Positions 9,897 to 21,418 are shown, counted from the stretch's first letter. The stretch is DNA of 64,000 nucleotides from Okeania sp. SIO2B3 (GCF_010672525.1 NZ_JAAHGH010000030.1:1-64000); one strand, 5' to 3'. A program made the numbers and translations. The notes: generated by a model not told the origin, from the sequence alone.

Positions 9897-10541
9897 ATGA
9901 AAGAGGTGGCATCAGGGCAAAATTTAGTGATTCCTCAATTAATTGTAGGTTTGGGAAATCCAGAGCCAAAATACGAAAGAACTAGGCACAATATAGGATT
10001 TGCCGCAGTTGATACTATAGCTAATATGTGGCAGACTTCTCTATCTGAAAACCGGAAATTTAAAGCGGAATTTGGAGAAGGCAGAGGTATAAAATCTGAT
10101 AAAATCTATTTGCTTAAGCCCTTAACCTATATGAATAGGTCGGGACAAGCAGTGCGTGCAGTGTTAGATTGGTATAAATTGCCACCCCATTCAGTGCTAA
10201 TCATATATGATGATATGGATTTACCGATGGGACGACTGCGACTACGGTTATCTGGGTCAGCAGGTGGCCATAATGGGATGAAGTCAGCGATCGCTCATTT
10301 AGGGACTCAAGAATTTCCTCGTTTGCGAATAGGTATAGATAAGCCAAAGAATGGTGGTGTTGAAAGTAGAGATCCAAATACTATTGGTCATGTTTTAGGA
10401 AAGTTTAGCCCAACGGAAAGTCAATTAATGACTCAAGTGCTGAAGTTAGTTGTAGAAGCTGTAGAGCTTTCTTTGAGACAAGGAATAGAAAAAGCAATGA
10501 GTCTTTATAACAGTCGTAGTGTCAGCTTACCAGAAGATTAA
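9897..10541 (+). CDS. pth: Peptidyl-tRNA hydrolase
   Basis: The protein is 214 aa. It releases peptides from prematurely dropped peptidyl-tRNA and recycles the tRNA. Seen motifs: LIVGLGNPEPKYERTRHNIG with the catalytic His, LLKPLTYMNRSGQAV, VLIIYDDMDLPMG with the conserved Asp, SAGGHNGMKSA, and FPRLRIGIDKP. The open frame extends 44 codons upstream, but that part is low-complexity translation of intergenic repeats, so ATG at 9897 (MKEVASGQNLVIPQLIVG) is chosen. A DUF3146 gene follows 106 bp downstream on the same strand. Confidence 0.93.
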   Translation: MKEVASGQNLVIPQLIVGLGNPEPKYERTRHNIGFAAVDTIANMWQTSLSENRKFKAEFGEGRGIKSDKIYLLKPLTYMNRSGQAVRAVLDWYKLPPHSVLIIYDDMDLPMGRLRLRLSGSAGGHNGMKSAIAHLGTQEFPRLRIGIDKPKNGGVESRDPNTIGHVLGKFSPTESQLMTQVLKLVVEAVELSLRQGIEKAMSLYNSRSVSLPED

Positions 10542-10647
10542 TTGACTATTTAAGAAAGTATTTAAAAGTGCCTTGATTTGTATAAGTCAGGGTATTATTA
10601 TGAATTTAAAATTTTGACTTTCATCAAAGTGTGACTTTTAACTATTA

Positions 10648-10914
10648 ATGAGTTATAAAGGTTTACCAGAAACTACTGCTTATGTCAGAGTAACTCGTCA
10701 GTCTTGGCAAAAAGGCACTATTGAAGGAGAAGTAAGTGCTGGGTCTTTTAATTGGCATTTTAAATGGGGTTTTCGCCATAAAAAAAATCTTTCCATTCAA
10801 CCTTCTCAAGGACGTGCATTAATTCAAGAACCTTTAGGTAGGTTTCTAGAAAAATGGGATTATCAACTAGAAGCTGGTGGGGATTACTATTTTACAATTA
10901 AAGCAAAATTTTAA
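10648..10914 (+). CDS. DUF3146 family protein
   Basis: An 88-aa conserved cyanobacterial protein of unknown function. It matches the family pattern throughout: TAYVRVTRQSWQKGTIEGEV, SAGSFNWHFKW, SQGRALIQEPLGRFLE and YQLEAGGDYYFTIKA. It has no signal peptide or membrane segment, so it is probably cytosolic with a small beta-rich fold. It follows pth closely and may share its transcript. Confidence 0.85.
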   Translation: MSYKGLPETTAYVRVTRQSWQKGTIEGEVSAGSFNWHFKWGFRHKKNLSIQPSQGRALIQEPLGRFLEKWDYQLEAGGDYYFTIKAKF

Positions 10915-11063
10915 CAAAACATAAGATATTAATTAGGTAGGTGGGAAATTTTAGTTGAACTTTAGCTGAAACAGATTAAAAGTAATTGTAAGTATAAAAG
11001 TTAGTGATGATGTAGATTAACTGTCCAAAAGCAAATAATAAATTTAAATCTAAGTATTTATAA

Positions 11064-11316
11064 GTAGGTCTTGCTGATTAAATCTAAAAGCATTGACATA
11101 TAAAGGTTGAGCGAATTTTTTAGTAAAAAAAAGTCCAAGCTTAATGGTCTTAATGGTTCAAAAAAGAGCGCATATTAGGCGCATAGTTGAGCAGAATAAT
11201 CCCTTGATTATTCTTTCTCCTACCTCCTCTATAATGCCCTGTTCCTCCTGTCTCCTGTCTCCAGTATAGCTGTCTCCTACCCTTACCCATAAGACTAGTG
11301 AAGCGCAAACCCTAAG
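11064..11316. mobile_element. MITE-A copy
   Basis: The left end taggtcttgctgattaaatc and the right end gcaaaccctaa (11305-11315) are imperfect inverted repeats. The interior shares gacatataaaggtt, a ggcgcatagttg block and ctcctgtctcc heptamers with copies at 14.2, 35.3, 39.2, 44.4 and 49.5 kb. It has no coding capacity, so it is probably a non-autonomous transposon fed by a transposase elsewhere. Confidence 0.6.
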
Positions 11317-11419
11317 TATTTATTACCTAAAATCTACACAAAAATGCCAAAAATTATAACTATGGAAATGAGATTTTTCCAGCCTTTGACCTACTACCCA
11401 AAACCTTCTTCAAACCTAA

Positions 11420-13177
<1,758 letters not shown>

Positions 13178-13368
13178 GTTATTAGTTACTAAAAAAGTTT
13201 TTATTGTTCGTTATCTTATTTAATTGTTTTATCTTAGGTAATTACTAATAATCTTAAGTAGAGCATTAAAAATTGTTATATTTTCTAATATTAATCGCTG
13301 ATAGTTACCCAGGGCTATTCCAAACTTTTAGTAGTGGTGAACTTCTTGATTTAAAGAAAAAAAAATTT

Positions 13369-13513
13369 TCATTGAGTGAACCTATCCCAGTAATAATATT
13401 TTTACTAAAAACCCTAAATATTTTGAGAGTTAAAAACAAAAAATTAAACTTTTCAAACACATTTTACTTAAACAAATAAGCCTGTTAAAAATAGTGGGAT
13501 AGGTTCATTGAGT
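13369..13513. mobile_element. MITE-C, about 131 bp between inverted repeats
   Basis: TGAACCTATCCCA at 13377-13389 is the exact reverse complement of TGGGATAGGTTCA at 13495-13507. The flanks carry the direct repeat ttcattgagt at both ends, partly overlapping the element, which may be a target-site duplication. The inside is AT-rich and non-coding. The rest of the pyrG-13619 gap shows no gene. Confidence 0.55.
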
Positions 13514-13618
13514 AGTAATTTACCAGATCGAGGATAACTCAATAGTGTCTATCGGACTTTTAGGGTAACTTGCACTAATTTGGAGAAATGCAAGAAATCA
13601 AAGCTTTGAGGGGGTCAT

Positions 13619-14047
13619 GTGGCCTACTGGATTAAAATAGATTATGAAAGAAGTAAATACTTGATCGACCTTGATCGTATTACTGCTTTTTCTTGTCAGT
13701 CAAATAAGCGACTAACTTTCTGGTTGCCAAATAGCAGTCAGCCAATTACTTTAAATAAACAAAGTTGCGAATATGACTATCAGTTAGTACTAGGATATAT
13801 TAAAGACAAAATTGAGATCAACTATCCACCTAATGATGAATTTTGGGTGCAAATTATGTACGATCGCCATGAATGGTTTATAAATTTGAATTGTATTAGT
13901 ACATTTGTTTTTGAACCGAATGGTCGTATAACTTTTTGGCTACCAGATAGTACAAAAGATATTATTATTAGTCCTAATATCAATCCGGAAGCTTATGAAA
14001 AGGTTGTGGAATTTATCACAAAAGTAACAGGGTATTCTTTACCTTAA
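13619..14047 (+). CDS. Hypothetical protein with two tandem repeats of one domain
   Basis: A 142-aa protein of unknown function starting at GTG. It is an internal duplication: residues about 4-48 (WIKIDYERSKYLIDLDRITA ... LTFWLPNSSQPITL) align with about 77-120 (WVQIMYDRHEWFINLNCIST ... ITFWLPDSTKDIII). Each half looks like a small beta sheet with conserved W, Y, D, R, I and the FWLP block. There is no signal peptide. The upstream sequence has gaggggg near the start, which could act as a ribosome-binding site. Confidence 0.6.
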   Translation: MAYWIKIDYERSKYLIDLDRITAFSCQSNKRLTFWLPNSSQPITLNKQSCEYDYQLVLGYIKDKIEINYPPNDEFWVQIMYDRHEWFINLNCISTFVFEPNGRITFWLPDSTKDIIISPNINPEAYEKVVEFITKVTGYSLP

Positions 14048-14234
14048 AGAAGCAAGAAGGAAGAAAGAAGAAGGAAGAAAGACTGAAAAAGTTGATGGAG
14101 ATAGTCTTGAACCAGTCATTTAGTGTCTTATAAAAATTTGAAAAAAGAATGCTTAACTTAAACTGTACTTCAATTATTAAGTAATTAACACAGACTGAAT
14201 AACTTTTTTGATAATTAGCACGCTAGTTCTTGTT

Positions 14235-14462
14235 AATTAGGGTTTGCTGATTAAATCTCAAAGCATTAACTGATATTGGTTGTAGCATTTTTTGATCTAA
14301 AAAAGTGTTAGCTTTTCAGTGGAAAAAGCTCATGCATGCTAGTATTTTGGGAGGATTATGGCAGAAAAATTGAGAGGCAATTCTTACTCCTAACCTCCTC
14401 TAAATCCCCATTTCTCCTGTCTTCTCCCCCTACTAAAAGACTTTTTCAGCAAACCCCAATTA
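14235..14462. mobile_element. MITE-A copy whose right end forms the stop codon of the ROK gene
   Basis: The left end AATTAGGGTTTGCTGATTAA (14235 on) and the right end CAGCAAACCCCAATTA (to 14462) are inverted repeats. The interior matches the copies at 35.3 and 39.2 kb (ttttgggaggattatggcag, aaaaattgagaggca). The TTA at 14460-14462 is the stop codon, on the minus strand, of the ROK kinase gene. Between 14048 and 14235 there are only purine-rich agaagga repeats and AT-rich DNA. Confidence 0.65.
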
Positions 14463-15446
14463 GTTATTATGCAAACTTGCCCAAGCTAATTTAGCAGCTC
14501 CTACAATACCAGCATGATTACCTAATTTAGCCGTTAATAATTGTAAGCCCAAACGAGAACTCAACAAAACTCGTCGCTCAATTTCAGCTTTAGCTACAGG
14601 CAAAAAAAGTTCTGCACCAGCACTCACTCCCCCCCCAATAATCACAGCTTCTGGTGTCAAGATATAAATCAAACTTGCCAAACCTGCACCCAAAAGTTTC
14701 CCATAATAATCCCAGAATTCTAGGGCAAATTGGTCTCCAGTTTGAGCCAAATTTGCTAATTCCAAGGGTTCTTTACCAGTAGCTCGACGAATTGCTTGAA
14801 CAGAAACATATTGTTCTAGAGACCCACTATTACCACTGTTACACTCTGGCCCATCAGGATTTAAAGTAATTAACCCTAACTCTCCACCAGCACCTTGATG
14901 ACCCACAAAAAGTTGGCCGTCCAAAATAATTGCTCCTCCGACACCAGTACCCAGGGTAAGCATAATCATATTTTTAAACGGACGACCCGCACCTAGCCAA
15001 GCTTCTCCTAAACCAGCACAATTAGCATCATTAGCTATAACTACTGGTAAACCAGTCTTTTCCTCCAAACACTCAGCCAAGGGAACATTTTGCCAATCTG
15101 TCAAATTAATTGCTACTTTAGATATTCTACCTTGGACATCAGTAGGGCCAGGTACTCCAATACCTATGGCTTGAATAACTGCTGAGTTACCTGGTTGAGA
15201 TTTAGCTACAGATAAATCCGGTGGATTAACACTATAATTGTTGAGTGAAGAATTACATCTTAAACCAGAGTTTGCAGAGCGCTGCAATGACAAAATCGCT
15301 TCTATCACCACATCAATTACTGCTTTTGGGGTTGCAGGTTGAGGAGTCGGCACATTCAAAAATTGATGACAAACTCCATTTTTGTCAAAACGCCCCAGTT
15401 TAATTGCTGTCCCCCCTATATCAATACCTATTACCTGAACATCCAT
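14460..15446 (-). CDS. ROK family sugar kinase (glucokinase-like)
   Basis: The protein is 328 aa. It has the ATP-phosphate motif GIDIGGTAIKLGRFD at the N-terminus, VPGPTDVQGRIS, the sugar-binding VIANDANCAGLGEAWLGAG, LTLGTGVGGAIILDG, and the ROK segment GHQGAGGELGLITLNPDGPE with CNSGNSGSLEQYVS. Glucose or a related hexose is the likely substrate, entering glycolysis as the 6-phosphate. The frame is open to 15500, but family members begin about MDVQVIGIDIGGT, so ATG at 15446 is preferred. Residues about 90-120 carry a low-similarity insert (SANSGLRCNSSLNNYS) not usual in the family. The stop codon is supplied by the terminal repeat of a MITE-A. Confidence 0.87.
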   Translation of the reverse strand: MDVQVIGIDIGGTAIKLGRFDKNGVCHQFLNVPTPQPATPKAVIDVVIEAILSLQRSANSGLRCNSSLNNYSVNPPDLSVAKSQPGNSAVIQAIGIGVPGPTDVQGRISKVAINLTDWQNVPLAECLEEKTGLPVVIANDANCAGLGEAWLGAGRPFKNMIMLTLGTGVGGAIILDGQLFVGHQGAGGELGLITLNPDGPECNSGNSGSLEQYVSVQAIRRATGKEPLELANLAQTGDQFALEFWDYYGKLLGAGLASLIYILTPEAVIIGGGVSAGAELFLPVAKAEIERRVLLSSRLGLQLLTAKLGNHAGIVGAAKLAWASLHNN

Positions 15447-15639
15447 ATTAGTCAGCCTGTGTTTAGTTGTCGCACAACGCACGTTAACGCTTCGCGACAT
15501 ATAAAGTGTAGCATTGCCTCAACAAAACAAGAAACTTCAGAAGGAAATTGGGTACAGTTATCCTTGTGTTGAAGTTCCCGTTATCATCTCAGATTTAACG
15601 GTTGCAGTGCGATCGCTACTTTCATGCAACAAAGCCTTT

Positions 15640-16052
15640 CTAAGGGTAAATTTTGGGAATTTGGTAAATTGAAAGGAGATATTTTCACGAGAAATATCAT
15701 CAGCTATAACACTGGAGATTTAGATAGATTATTTGCCATAGTAAATTCTGTATTTCAGCAATGTTGATTGCAGTTAGAGAATAGTGAAAAAAATCTCTAA
15801 AATCTAGTATTTTATGGTGAGCGATCGCTTTTTGGTATAACATTTTATCCCACATTCCGCACTTCAATTTATCAGATTAAAAGTAGTATCAAAATCCGTA
15901 GCTTGGTAGATATTTATACTATTATCTACTTGTATACGAATGATGTTTTTACAAGAAATATTATTAGTTATAGTATCGGGGATTTGGAGAAATTATTTGC
16001 CATTGTAAATTATGTGTTTCCAGAATGCTTGCTGCAGTTAGATAATAGTTAA
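15640..16052 (+). pseudogene. Two decayed copies of an unidentified protein C-terminus plus MITE-B half
   Basis: At about 15675-15775 the plus strand reads FTRNIISYNTGDLDRLFAIV and at about 15942-16050 FTRNIISYSIGDLEKLFAIV, continuing NYVFPECLLQLDNS before a stop. The two tails are clearly homologous and neither has an N-terminus. A left part of MITE-B (CCACATTCCGCAC at 15850) lies between them. I do not recognise the parent family. The gap ends at the methyltransferase gene. Confidence 0.4.
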
Positions 16053-16116
16053 ATAAGTTTGATATAATATCAGACTACAATCATACCATAAAATTTAAAC
16101 TCAAATTTAATTATTA

Positions 16117-18906
16117 ATGAATATTGACTTAAATCCTAACTGGAAAAAACTCACAGAAATTGATTGGAATTTCTCCCAAGCTCAAACCAATTATCTAACC
16201 CATAGACTTCATCCCTATCCGGCAAAATTTATTCCTCAAATTCCCCACCAACTCATTCAAGAACTTTCTCAACCAGGGGAAATAGTTGCTGATATATTTT
16301 GCGGTAGTGGTACAACATTAGTCGAAGCACTAACCCAGAAACGTCATACTATTGGTATTGATGCTAACCCCATTGCTTGTTTAATCAGTGAGGCCAAAAC
16401 AACTTGCTTCAATACAGAAGATAAAGCATTATTAAATTCTCTTGTAAAACGCACAGAAAATTTATCTCAGTCAATCTATATTAATACTAAATCTCCCCTG
16501 TTAAACACAGAAAAATTTACCTCATATGCTGCTCGTCCCAATCATAAAGCAATATCCTTTTGGTTTGAACCATTTGTCGTTGAAGAATTAGCAGAAATAC
16601 TAAATTGGTGTCAGCAACTCTCCACAAAATCTAGTAGAAAAATTGCCTTGACAGCATTTTCTTCTATTGTAGTTACTGTTTCCAAACAAGATTCAGATAC
16701 TCGATATGTTCGTAGGCAAAAAAAGATTTTCCCAGGGGATACCTGCAAACGTTTTACTAAAGCTTTAAAAGAAGCGATCGTCTCTGTTTCTGAGTTTACA
16801 AACCAAGTCGAAGCTAACCTAAATTGCCAAGTAAATTGTGCCAACTTACTGACAAAACCTGATATTGGTGATGTAGATTTAGTAGTCTGTTCTCCCCCTT
16901 ATCCCAATGCTTATAGCTATCACCTTTATCACATGACTCGGATGATCTGGTTAGGTATGAATCAACCTAAATTTAAACAAGAAGAAATTGGTAGTCATCG
17001 CAAATATAGTAGTAAAAGTTCTAAAGGTGCAACAATAGAAACATTCCGTTCAGAAATGGAAACTATTTTTGAGTGGTTAGGAGAACATTTAAAATTTAAC
17101 AGATATGCCTGTTTTGTTGTGGGAGATTCTTTAATTAAAGGTAAAAAAATCAGTAATGTCGATCTAATTTCTGAGGTAGCTAAAGATTATGGTTTCTCCG
17201 AAATAAAACGTATTCATAGACAAATGCAAGATAGAAAAAAATATTTTAATCCAGCTATTGGCAGAATTAAAACTGAACAAATTCTTATTCTGCAAAATTC
17301 TGGAAAACCATTGCTCAAGTGTAAAATAAAACCATATATTCAACCCTTTGAACGAAAATTAGCATTATCTGAATTAACCACACTTACAGGTTCAGAACCT
17401 TATGCTTTAACTACAGAAAAAGAAGTATTAAATTTTCAAGTTTTTTCTAATTTACCAGCTAACATTTTAGCCAGTAAATTATCTTACTGGGAATCAGTTA
17501 CTCAGGAAGATAAAACATACATTACCACCCAAGTAAAACGAGAAGCTACTGTTAATACTACTCATCAAGAATTAGCAGAAATTTCCAAAAATGTACCGTT
17601 TTATCAATCAATACTTTTCCCAAAACGGCGCTGTTTAAGATACGGAACTCATGGCATACATGAATACCGAGGTAAGTTTTTTCCCCAACTTGTTCGGAGT
17701 TTAATTAATATTGCTAAAGTACCAGAAAAAGCAATTATTGCTGACCCAATGAGTGGTAGTGGTACGACTTTAGTAGAAGCAGTTTTAGGAAGTTATCATG
17801 GAGTGGGGTTAGATATGAATCCTCTATCAGTATTAATAGGAAAAACAAAGTGCGATTTATTGTCAGTTCCACCGGATAAACTTTTAGAAAATTATCAGCA
17901 AGTTGCTGATACCATCGGTAATTTAAAACTTACAAAATTTTCAGCTAAACTACATTACTTTTCTACTTTACCAAGAGAGAATCAAGTCTATCTGAATCGT
18001 TGGTTTGCTAAGGATGTTTTAGCAGAACTTGACAAAATTATGATTTTGATAAAATCGGTGGAAAATAATACTATGCAAAATTTCATGCAGCTTTCTCTGA
18101 GTAATATTATTCGGAAAGTTTCTTGGCAAAAAGAAAGCGATCTGAGAGTCCGAAAAGAAATAATTAATACTGCAAATATTCAGCCAAAACAGGAGTTTTT
18201 AAACGAGCTAGAAAATTCAGTTAAAACTGTTCTATCTTTCCTCTATCAAAATCAAGATTCACAGTTAGGAACTTTTGATATTCAAGGTGGCGATGCTAGA
18301 AAACTAACCACTACTTGGCAAGATTTAATAGGTAAGGTAGATGTGGTAATTACCTCTCCCCCCTATGCGACAGCGTTGCCTTATTTAGATACCGATCGCT
18401 TGAGTTTATGTTATTTGAATTTGTTGTCGCGATCGCAACACCGCAAACAAGATTTAAAAATGATTGGCAACCGAGAAATAACAGGAAAACAACGGCGAGA
18501 TTATTGGGAATATTTTCAGCAGAAAAAAGCACTTTTACCTCAATCTGTAATTTCGTTAATTGAAAAAATAGACAGATTAAATACTGAGTCAAATGCTGGT
18601 TTTAGAAGACGAAATTTAGCTGCTTTATTGGCAAAGTATTTTTTTGATATGCGAGAAGTGTTCCAGGAGATATTACAACTTTTAAAACCAGGAGCTTTTG
18701 CTTATATTGTGATTGGTAATAATCATACAATTGCTGGTGGGGAAAGAGTTAAAATTGAAACAGCAAAATTATTAGTAGATATTGGAGAAATGGTAGGTTT
18801 GGAAATAGTAGAACAAATTGAGATGGAGATGTTAGCTTCGCGGAATATTTTTAAGAAAAATGCAATTGCTTCTGAACTGATTTTGTCGTTTAAGCGTTTA
18901 ATTTAA
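16117..18906 (+). CDS. DNA methyltransferase with two catalytic modules
   Basis: The protein is 929 aa and holds two amino-methyltransferase domains in one chain. Module 1: SAM motif I at 60-67 (DIFCGSGTT) and catalytic motif IV SPPY at 259-262. Module 2: HEYRGKFFPQL, motif I at 543-551 (DPMSGSGTT) and TSPPY at 746-750. SPPY is typical of enzymes that methylate exocyclic amino groups, often N4-cytosine. Both modules look intact. It is convergent with, and overlaps by 4 bp, a PLD-type nuclease gene, so together they look like a restriction-modification system. Two modules would suit an asymmetric recognition site, one per strand. Specificity cannot be read from sequence. Confidence 0.85.
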   Translation: MNIDLNPNWKKLTEIDWNFSQAQTNYLTHRLHPYPAKFIPQIPHQLIQELSQPGEIVADIFCGSGTTLVEALTQKRHTIGIDANPIACLISEAKTTCFNTEDKALLNSLVKRTENLSQSIYINTKSPLLNTEKFTSYAARPNHKAISFWFEPFVVEELAEILNWCQQLSTKSSRKIALTAFSSIVVTVSKQDSDTRYVRRQKKIFPGDTCKRFTKALKEAIVSVSEFTNQVEANLNCQVNCANLLTKPDIGDVDLVVCSPPYPNAYSYHLYHMTRMIWLGMNQPKFKQEEIGSHRKYSSKSSKGATIETFRSEMETIFEWLGEHLKFNRYACFVVGDSLIKGKKISNVDLISEVAKDYGFSEIKRIHRQMQDRKKYFNPAIGRIKTEQILILQNSGKPLLKCKIKPYIQPFERKLALSELTTLTGSEPYALTTEKEVLNFQVFSNLPANILASKLSYWESVTQEDKTYITTQVKREATVNTTHQELAEISKNVPFYQSILFPKRRCLRYGTHGIHEYRGKFFPQLVRSLINIAKVPEKAIIADPMSGSGTTLVEAVLGSYHGVGLDMNPLSVLIGKTKCDLLSVPPDKLLENYQQVADTIGNLKLTKFSAKLHYFSTLPRENQVYLNRWFAKDVLAELDKIMILIKSVENNTMQNFMQLSLSNIIRKVSWQKESDLRVRKEIINTANIQPKQEFLNELENSVKTVLSFLYQNQDSQLGTFDIQGGDARKLTTTWQDLIGKVDVVITSPPYATALPYLDTDRLSLCYLNLLSRSQHRKQDLKMIGNREITGKQRRDYWEYFQQKKALLPQSVISLIEKIDRLNTESNAGFRRRNLAALLAKYFFDMREVFQEILQLLKPGAFAYIVIGNNHTIAGGERVKIETAKLLVDIGEMVGLEIVEQIEMEMLASRNIFKKNAIASELILSFKRLI

Positions 18907-20093
18907 TAATAACCCCATCTTTTCTTTGAGTTGCGGACTGAATTTACACATAAAGCTAAAAATTGTGAATATTGTAGAGTCCCTTGAGGGATAATCTCTA
19001 CATAGTAGGCAAATCCACTTTGTCCATCTGTTCGTTCAACTCTGAGAATATCTCCCACATTCCCTGCACTCCGAAGTGCTTCACTACGGAGCCGAAAATC
19101 ATGCTTGTCTGGCCAAGTCATCATATTAACATCCACAGTAGTGATACCAACTCGCATCTTTACATTCCTTCGATCCATTTTTCTAGGCTTTTTTGGATCG
19201 GGTGTAAAATCACCAGGCCAACCCCAAAATTCAGGGTCGTAATCTCGTGCTGAGAGGGGGATAAAAATTTCTGGCGATCGCGCTGATGTTCCAGCAGTCG
19301 TTTGGCCACGACCAACATCTGTTCTTTGAAGTGTCATTGCAAAACCTGTAAAGTTTCCTCCAGGTGCAGCTACAGGTTCAGGAATCTCTACCTCAAAATC
19401 TTCTTCTGATAAATCTTCTGGTTCATCTGGGGTTTGTCTTGGAGGTACAGGAGCTCTTGGAACTTGAATATTAGCAAATAAAGAAGTCCTATTTCTTGAA
19501 GAAGCCAATTCTTGAGTTGCTCGTACTTGTGCTTCACCCTTTACATATTTATTCCTTACTAACTGATTAAGTAACTCTGATGTTAGAAGTTGAGCTGTAT
19601 CTTGCTCTCGATCCGACCATAAGTCAAGAATTGCTTCAATTTTTCGTAAAAGAATCAGATTGACATCTATTTTTAGGTTCAGTAAAACACAAAAGGATGC
19701 TTCATAATTTGTAAATAGTCCACCTTCTGTTAAATTACCCGAACCGACTAAAATGTTTGCCTCGATATCATTTTTAAATAGGTATAGTTTGGGGTGAAAG
19801 GTAGAATAATTATTGTCATTGTGGTAAACCCAAATTTCTCCTCTATTTTCAACACTATTCAGTAGTTCACTTAACCCTTCCATTGAAGTACCATCATGAT
19901 CGATACCGACAGAAATTTTCACAAAAGCATTATATGAAAACTCATTTAAAAGTTTGGAAATGTGTCGTACTCCTGAATATTTCACAAAAGCAACTGCTGC
20001 TCTAAATTGAGTCCATTGACGCTGCTGGAGTTGAAACTGTAAATAATTGCCAAGACGAACTTCACTGTCTGGCTGATGAATAAAATCAAGCAT
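18903..20093 (-). CDS. PLD-family nuclease, probable restriction endonuclease
   Basis: The protein is 396 aa. Residues about 10-190 form a phospholipase D-like domain with a single half-site: H100-P-K102 (TFHPKLYLFKND), N120 in VGSGNLTEGGL and E131 in NYEASFC. A single HxK motif implies a dimer sharing one active site, as in BfiI. Residues about 195-260 are a Pro/Glu-rich linker. Residues about 270-396 (FIPLSARDYDPEFWGWPGDF ... WPDKHDFRLRSEALRSAGN) are a separate domain, probably the DNA-binding part. PLD nucleases need no metal ion. The gene is tail-to-tail with the double methyltransferase, supporting a role as its restriction partner. It could also be a related helicase-free NgoFVII-type nuclease. 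Confidence 0.75.
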   Translation of the reverse strand: MLDFIHQPDSEVRLGNYLQFQLQQRQWTQFRAAVAFVKYSGVRHISKLLNEFSYNAFVKISVGIDHDGTSMEGLSELLNSVENRGEIWVYHNDNNYSTFHPKLYLFKNDIEANILVGSGNLTEGGLFTNYEASFCVLLNLKIDVNLILLRKIEAILDLWSDREQDTAQLLTSELLNQLVRNKYVKGEAQVRATQELASSRNRTSLFANIQVPRAPVPPRQTPDEPEDLSEEDFEVEIPEPVAAPGGNFTGFAMTLQRTDVGRGQTTAGTSARSPEIFIPLSARDYDPEFWGWPGDFTPDPKKPRKMDRRNVKMRVGITTVDVNMMTWPDKHDFRLRSEALRSAGNVGDILRVERTDGQSGFAYYVEIIPQGTLQYSQFLALCVNSVRNSKKRWGYY

Positions 20094-20186
20094 AAATTAT
20101 TATATATAGAGTAAGTTTAAAATTTAATCTAAACTAGAATACCATATAACTATTATCTAGTAAAATCTTAATCAAAAATCTTAAAC

Positions 20187-20401
20187 ATGATAAATTTCAT
20201 CACTGATTTAAAGCCACTCTACAAAACTGAATACGATCGCTAGTTATAAGAAACTATCAAACTGCTCAAAAACCGTCAACTAAAAAACTAGATTATGAAA
20301 ACTTAATTGAGGAATTAGAAGCCTTGGGCAGAAATGGAAAAAACGCGATAGAAAGTTTCTTCCAACAAATAATCCGACCTCTACTTATGTATAAAGATTA
20401 G
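20187..20401 (+). pseudogene. DUF29 family remnant
   Basis: The plus strand reads LKPLYKTEYDR, then stops, then ETIKLLKNRQL, and after a frame change KLDYENLIEELEALGRNGKN and a final PLLMYK. This is the DUF29 pattern (LYETDY...W, LDxENLIEELExLGR). Two in-frame stops and one frameshift make it dead, and only the N-terminal half survives. The remaining gap to 20661 is AT-rich and shows nothing. Confidence 0.6.
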
Positions 20402-20661
20402 CAAACTTAACTTACCGAAAATGCCAACTATTGAGAGGCATAAATTGTTCATTTTAAAATTAATTAAAACGCCGTTTGATTAATAATTTGCTCAATTATT
20501 TAACTGCATAATTATTATTTATCGATCGAGACATCCTCAAGTTTATTAAAGCTAAGAATAAACTTAATTATTTTCCAACAAAATGCCCCTAGACCTTAGA
20601 ATAATAGCTCGATCAAAATTGATTAAATCTCAAATAATAGTCAAGTCTACCCTATTTCCCC

Positions 20662-21231
20662 CTATTCAAACTCTACATTTTCATAGATATCTGACAAAGA
20701 GATTTGAAACTCCACCGAACTCAAAGATAAAACGCTTTCATCACCTTCATATTCTGACAGCAACCATTTACCATCCTCAATTTTGCTAAATTGTTCGATA
20801 TAATATCTGTATTGGTCAATGAGAATATATTCCTGGAAACTATTTACTCTGCGATAATACTCAAATTTTTGCCCCCGGTCATAATTTTCTGTCGATCGCG
20901 ACAATACTTCCACAATTATCTGAGGGTTAGTAATAGTATCTCGGCGACCTTCGACATAAACTACTGGAGTAGCAATAACCATCAAATCTGGATAGGTGTA
21001 AATATTTTTTGTTGGTATTGACAAGCGCAAGTCGCTCATAAAAGTTTCGTAAGGTCGCCCTTTGATGCCATACTTTAATGTTGCGTAAAAGTTACCAACA
21101 ATTCGATTGTGGTTTACTGTTCCTCCAGTCATAGGTATTATTTCTCCATCACGATATTCACTTCTAAATTCAGCGGTAGTTTCTTGCTCTAGATACTCTT
21201 CGACAGAATAACGGGTTTGAGTTGCCTGCAT
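20662..21231 (-). CDS. Uma2 family endonuclease-like protein
   Basis: A 189-aa protein of the Uma2/DUF820 family, highly expanded in cyanobacteria and built on a PD-(D/E)xK nuclease-like fold. Visible markers: YSVEEYLEQE, YRDGEIIPMTGGTVNHNRIV, the core YPDLMVIATP, PQIIVEVLSRSTENYDRG with the E-V-L-S motif, and FQEYILIDQ with Tyr and Asp. The role of the family is unknown. Stand-alone gene, no partner seen. Confidence 0.85.
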   Translation of the reverse strand: MQATQTRYSVEEYLEQETTAEFRSEYRDGEIIPMTGGTVNHNRIVGNFYATLKYGIKGRPYETFMSDLRLSIPTKNIYTYPDLMVIATPVVYVEGRRDTITNPQIIVEVLSRSTENYDRGQKFEYYRRVNSFQEYILIDQYRYYIEQFSKIEDGKWLLSEYEGDESVLSLSSVEFQISLSDIYENVEFE

Positions 21232-21418
21232 TAAATTCTCTCCTGTTGGATTATATAAGATTATATAATACTAAAATTTATCCTTTGATTCTAAAAGTTT
21301 TTTTGGGTTAAGCGCAGCGCAACCCAACCTATAATCACAAATTTTACTCCTAATTTTCATAATTGTTGAACGATAAATAATATTCGCTACATAATGAAGC
21401 CCAAATTTACATAATGCC

